Shown: one piece after another, positions 6,754 through 7,400 of the stretch
How positions within the stretch are numbered: position 1 is the stretch's first letter
How the letters are laid out: every line of letters begins with the position of its first letter
NCBI GenBank assembly: GCA_030633145.1
Contig: DAOVTM010000199.1
Coordinates: forward strand, 1-7,400
Direction of reading: 5' to 3'
DNA length: 7,400 nt
Source of the DNA: Desulfobulbaceae bacterium
GTDB taxonomy: Bacteria; Desulfobacterota; Desulfobulbia; Desulfobulbales; Desulfobulbaceae
Made by a program: the position numbers and the translations under genes
The notes under the pieces: model-generated
The model's database searches: none
Told to the model about the DNA's origin: nothing
What the model saw: only the letters and a program-made list of their open reading frames with translations

Positions 6754-6838
6754 ATGAAAACAATTTCACTTTATCAAACGGCATCAGGTAAAAAACCTGT
6801 CCAAGAATCAATACCTTCGCCAAAATATGAACTAATTA
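6754..6838 (+). pseudogene. 5' remnant of a HigB/Gp49-like (RelE-superfamily) toxin gene
   Basis: The reading frame from ATG 6754 starts MKTISLYQTASGKKPVQES and continues SIPSPKYEL before losing resemblance. This opening closely resembles the N-terminus of phage-derived Gp49-like/HigB toxins (mRNA-cleaving enzymes of the RelE superfamily), which typically begin with a beta strand, then Y-x-T-x-x-G-K-x-P-V-x-E-F-x-D-S-L. Full toxins are about 100-120 residues; here only about 25-28 remain. The frame then runs into the IS left end and stops at TAG 6862-6864. The start has a promoter-like sequence upstream but no Shine-Dalgarno sequence. HigB usually precedes its antitoxin HigA, and no antitoxin is visible in the window. 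The assignment rests on a short match recalled from the family. Confidence 0.5.
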
Positions 6839-6849
6839 GGGCTAAAAAG

Positions 6850-6912
6850 ATGAGTAGTTGTTAGAATATGCGATCACAACAAAGCATATAAATACAACCA
6901 ACAACTGCTCAT
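6850..6912 (+). promoter_or_regulatory. Inverted repeat that pairs with the transposase start codon
   Basis: ATGAGTAGTTGTT (6850-6862) can pair with AACAACTGCTCAT (6900-6912) over 13 positions in RNA, 12 Watson-Crick plus one G-U. A nested ATATGC/GCATAT pair (6866-6871 and 6884-6889) lies inside. The right arm ends in the A and T of the transposase ATG (6911-6913), so a transcript starting upstream of the element would hide its own start codon. Several insertion sequences (IS10, IS50) are known to use such hairpins against read-through transcription; applying that here is inference. Confidence 0.6.
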
Positions 6913-7347
6913 GAATGAAATTACCACAATTTTAACCTGTTTGCATCCCCTGCTTGATACGACTACTTACCGCCAACTCCAGGTGATCAGTCAAACCTTA
7001 CTGGTGATGACTGGCAGAATCACCATGCTTGGTATCAGTCGCTGGGCTGAGAAAGGCGGCAGCTATCGTACGGTTCAACGCTTTTTTGCAAAAGAAATTC
7101 TTTGGGATTCACTTAACTGGCGATTGCAAAAACATTATTAACCAAATCAGAACCCATTATTATTGCTGGGGATGCCACAACTGTTACGAAGTCGGGCAAG
7201 AAAACCTTTGGTCTGGGCAAATTTTTTTCTTCCATCTACTCTCGCACAGTTCCTGGAATTGCCTTTCAAACTCTGTCGTTGCTGGATATCGAACATCGAA
7301 CATCATGGCCGATATTGATTGAACAAATTGGCATCCTTCATATATAG
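6911..7347 (+). pseudogene. Truncated, frameshifted DDE transposase (IS4/IS701-like)
   Basis: The first frame (6911-7141) gives the N-terminal region, including the landmarks RITMLGISRWAEKGGSYRTV and QRFFAKEILWDSLNWRL, then stops at TAA 7139-7141. The protein resumes in the -1 frame from about 7129, reading KTLLTKSEPIIIAGDATTV, then KSGKKTFGLGKFFSSIYSRT and PGIAFQTLSLLDIEHRTSW, to TAG at 7345. The Asp encoded at 7171-7173 (AGDATTVTKSG) is the likely first catalytic Asp of the DDE triad; the second Asp and the Glu are missing. Adding one A to the five-A run at 7128-7132 would restore the frame, so a one-base deletion is the simplest cause. About 145 codons remain of a protein probably several hundred residues long. 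Transposase identity is clear; the family name is approximate. Confidence 0.85.
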
Positions 7348-7357
7348 CCAAAAGTAG

Positions 7358-7394
7358 TTGACACTTTTTTAGCCTACACCCCACCTCTTGACAC
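7358..7394. repeat. Direct repeat TTGACAC, two copies 30 bases apart
   Basis: TTGACAC occurs at 7358-7364 and 7388-7394. On the minus strand this reads as repeated GTGTCAA units beside AGTGTCAACTACTTTTGG, a style seen at the multi-repeat ends of some insertion sequences such as the IS21 family. The window ends at 7400, so whether another element follows cannot be seen. Confidence 0.35.
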
Positions 7395-7400
7395 ACTACA

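Larger units (their letters stand above)
6838..7376 (+). mobile_element. Remnant of a DDE-transposase insertion sequence, probably internally deleted
   Basis: The segment holds a broken transposase gene flanked by short imperfect inverted ends. The left end carries AGGGCTAAAAAG (6838-6849); the right end, read on the minus strand, carries TAGGCTAAAAAAG (7376-7364). They share GGCTAAAAA and differ by one A in the run. The transposase keeps only about its first third, so a large internal deletion would bring the right end close. I could not identify a target-site duplication, so the borders are approximate. Alternatively the right-hand sequence belongs to a second element that truncated the first. 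Confidence 0.4.

Noticed and set aside
6785..6799. CAGGT-AAAAA-ACCTG hairpin
   Set aside because: A five-pair stem inside the toxin-remnant frame, explained by the coding sequence and without a T-run.
7029..7322. A 97-codon frame overlapping the transposase
   Set aside because: It is in the third frame and lacks the family motifs, while the other two frames carry the recognisable transposase halves.
1..7400. A new defence system, CRISPR array or biosynthetic cluster
   Set aside because: Apart from one lipoprotein, the intact genes fall into recognised metabolic, transport or regulatory families; no spaced repeats, nucleases or phage-defence domains were seen apart from the toxin and IS remnants.

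Overview
The window reads as ordinary chromosome of an anaerobic, moderately GC-rich bacterium. The most likely host is a sulfate-reducing or related Thermodesulfobacteriota (Desulfobulbia-like). This is inferred from gene content, an Hdr/MvhD-type iron-sulfur module beside MetV and a divergent MoeA; nothing in the window fixes the taxonomy. An AT-richer scar of mobile DNA begins after about 6674.

Bases 1-1875 hold the 3' part of an energy-metabolism operon. It encodes an HdrC-like protein with four [4Fe-4S] motifs, an MvhD/FlpD-family electron-transfer subunit with an altered cysteine pattern, and MetV, the cysteine-rich partner of methylenetetrahydrofolate reductase (MetF). Together they look like part of an Hdr-linked MetFV complex of the methyl branch of the Wood-Ljungdahl pathway. 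MetF and HdrA are not in the window and may lie upstream. A strong intrinsic terminator (1846-1875) closes the operon.

Bases 1888-3800 carry a divergent moeA (molybdenum insertion into molybdopterin), which starts 12 bases after the terminator T-run with no Shine-Dalgarno sequence, followed by a TetR-type regulator. A predicted lipoprotein gene on the minus strand (4260-3769) converges on the regulator and overlaps its last 32 bases. Bases 4358-6673 hold a plus-strand run of an EamA/DMT exporter, an AI-2E/TqsA-type transporter and a small cupin whose start overlaps the transporter's stop.

Bases 6674-7400 are a wreck of accessory DNA. A promoter-like sequence with two perfect 12-bp repeats precedes what looks like the first ~25 codons of a HigB/Gp49-like toxin. 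That remnant is cut by an insertion-sequence remnant whose DDE transposase is frameshifted and truncated. The transposase start codon lies in the arm of a 13-bp inverted repeat, and short GGCTAAAAA-type inverted ends sit on either side of the remnant. I see no tRNA, rRNA, CRISPR array or convincing new defence system. The best leads are the interrupted toxin, the start-codon hairpin, the non-standard MvhD and MoeA motifs, and the four-cluster HdrC-like protein.
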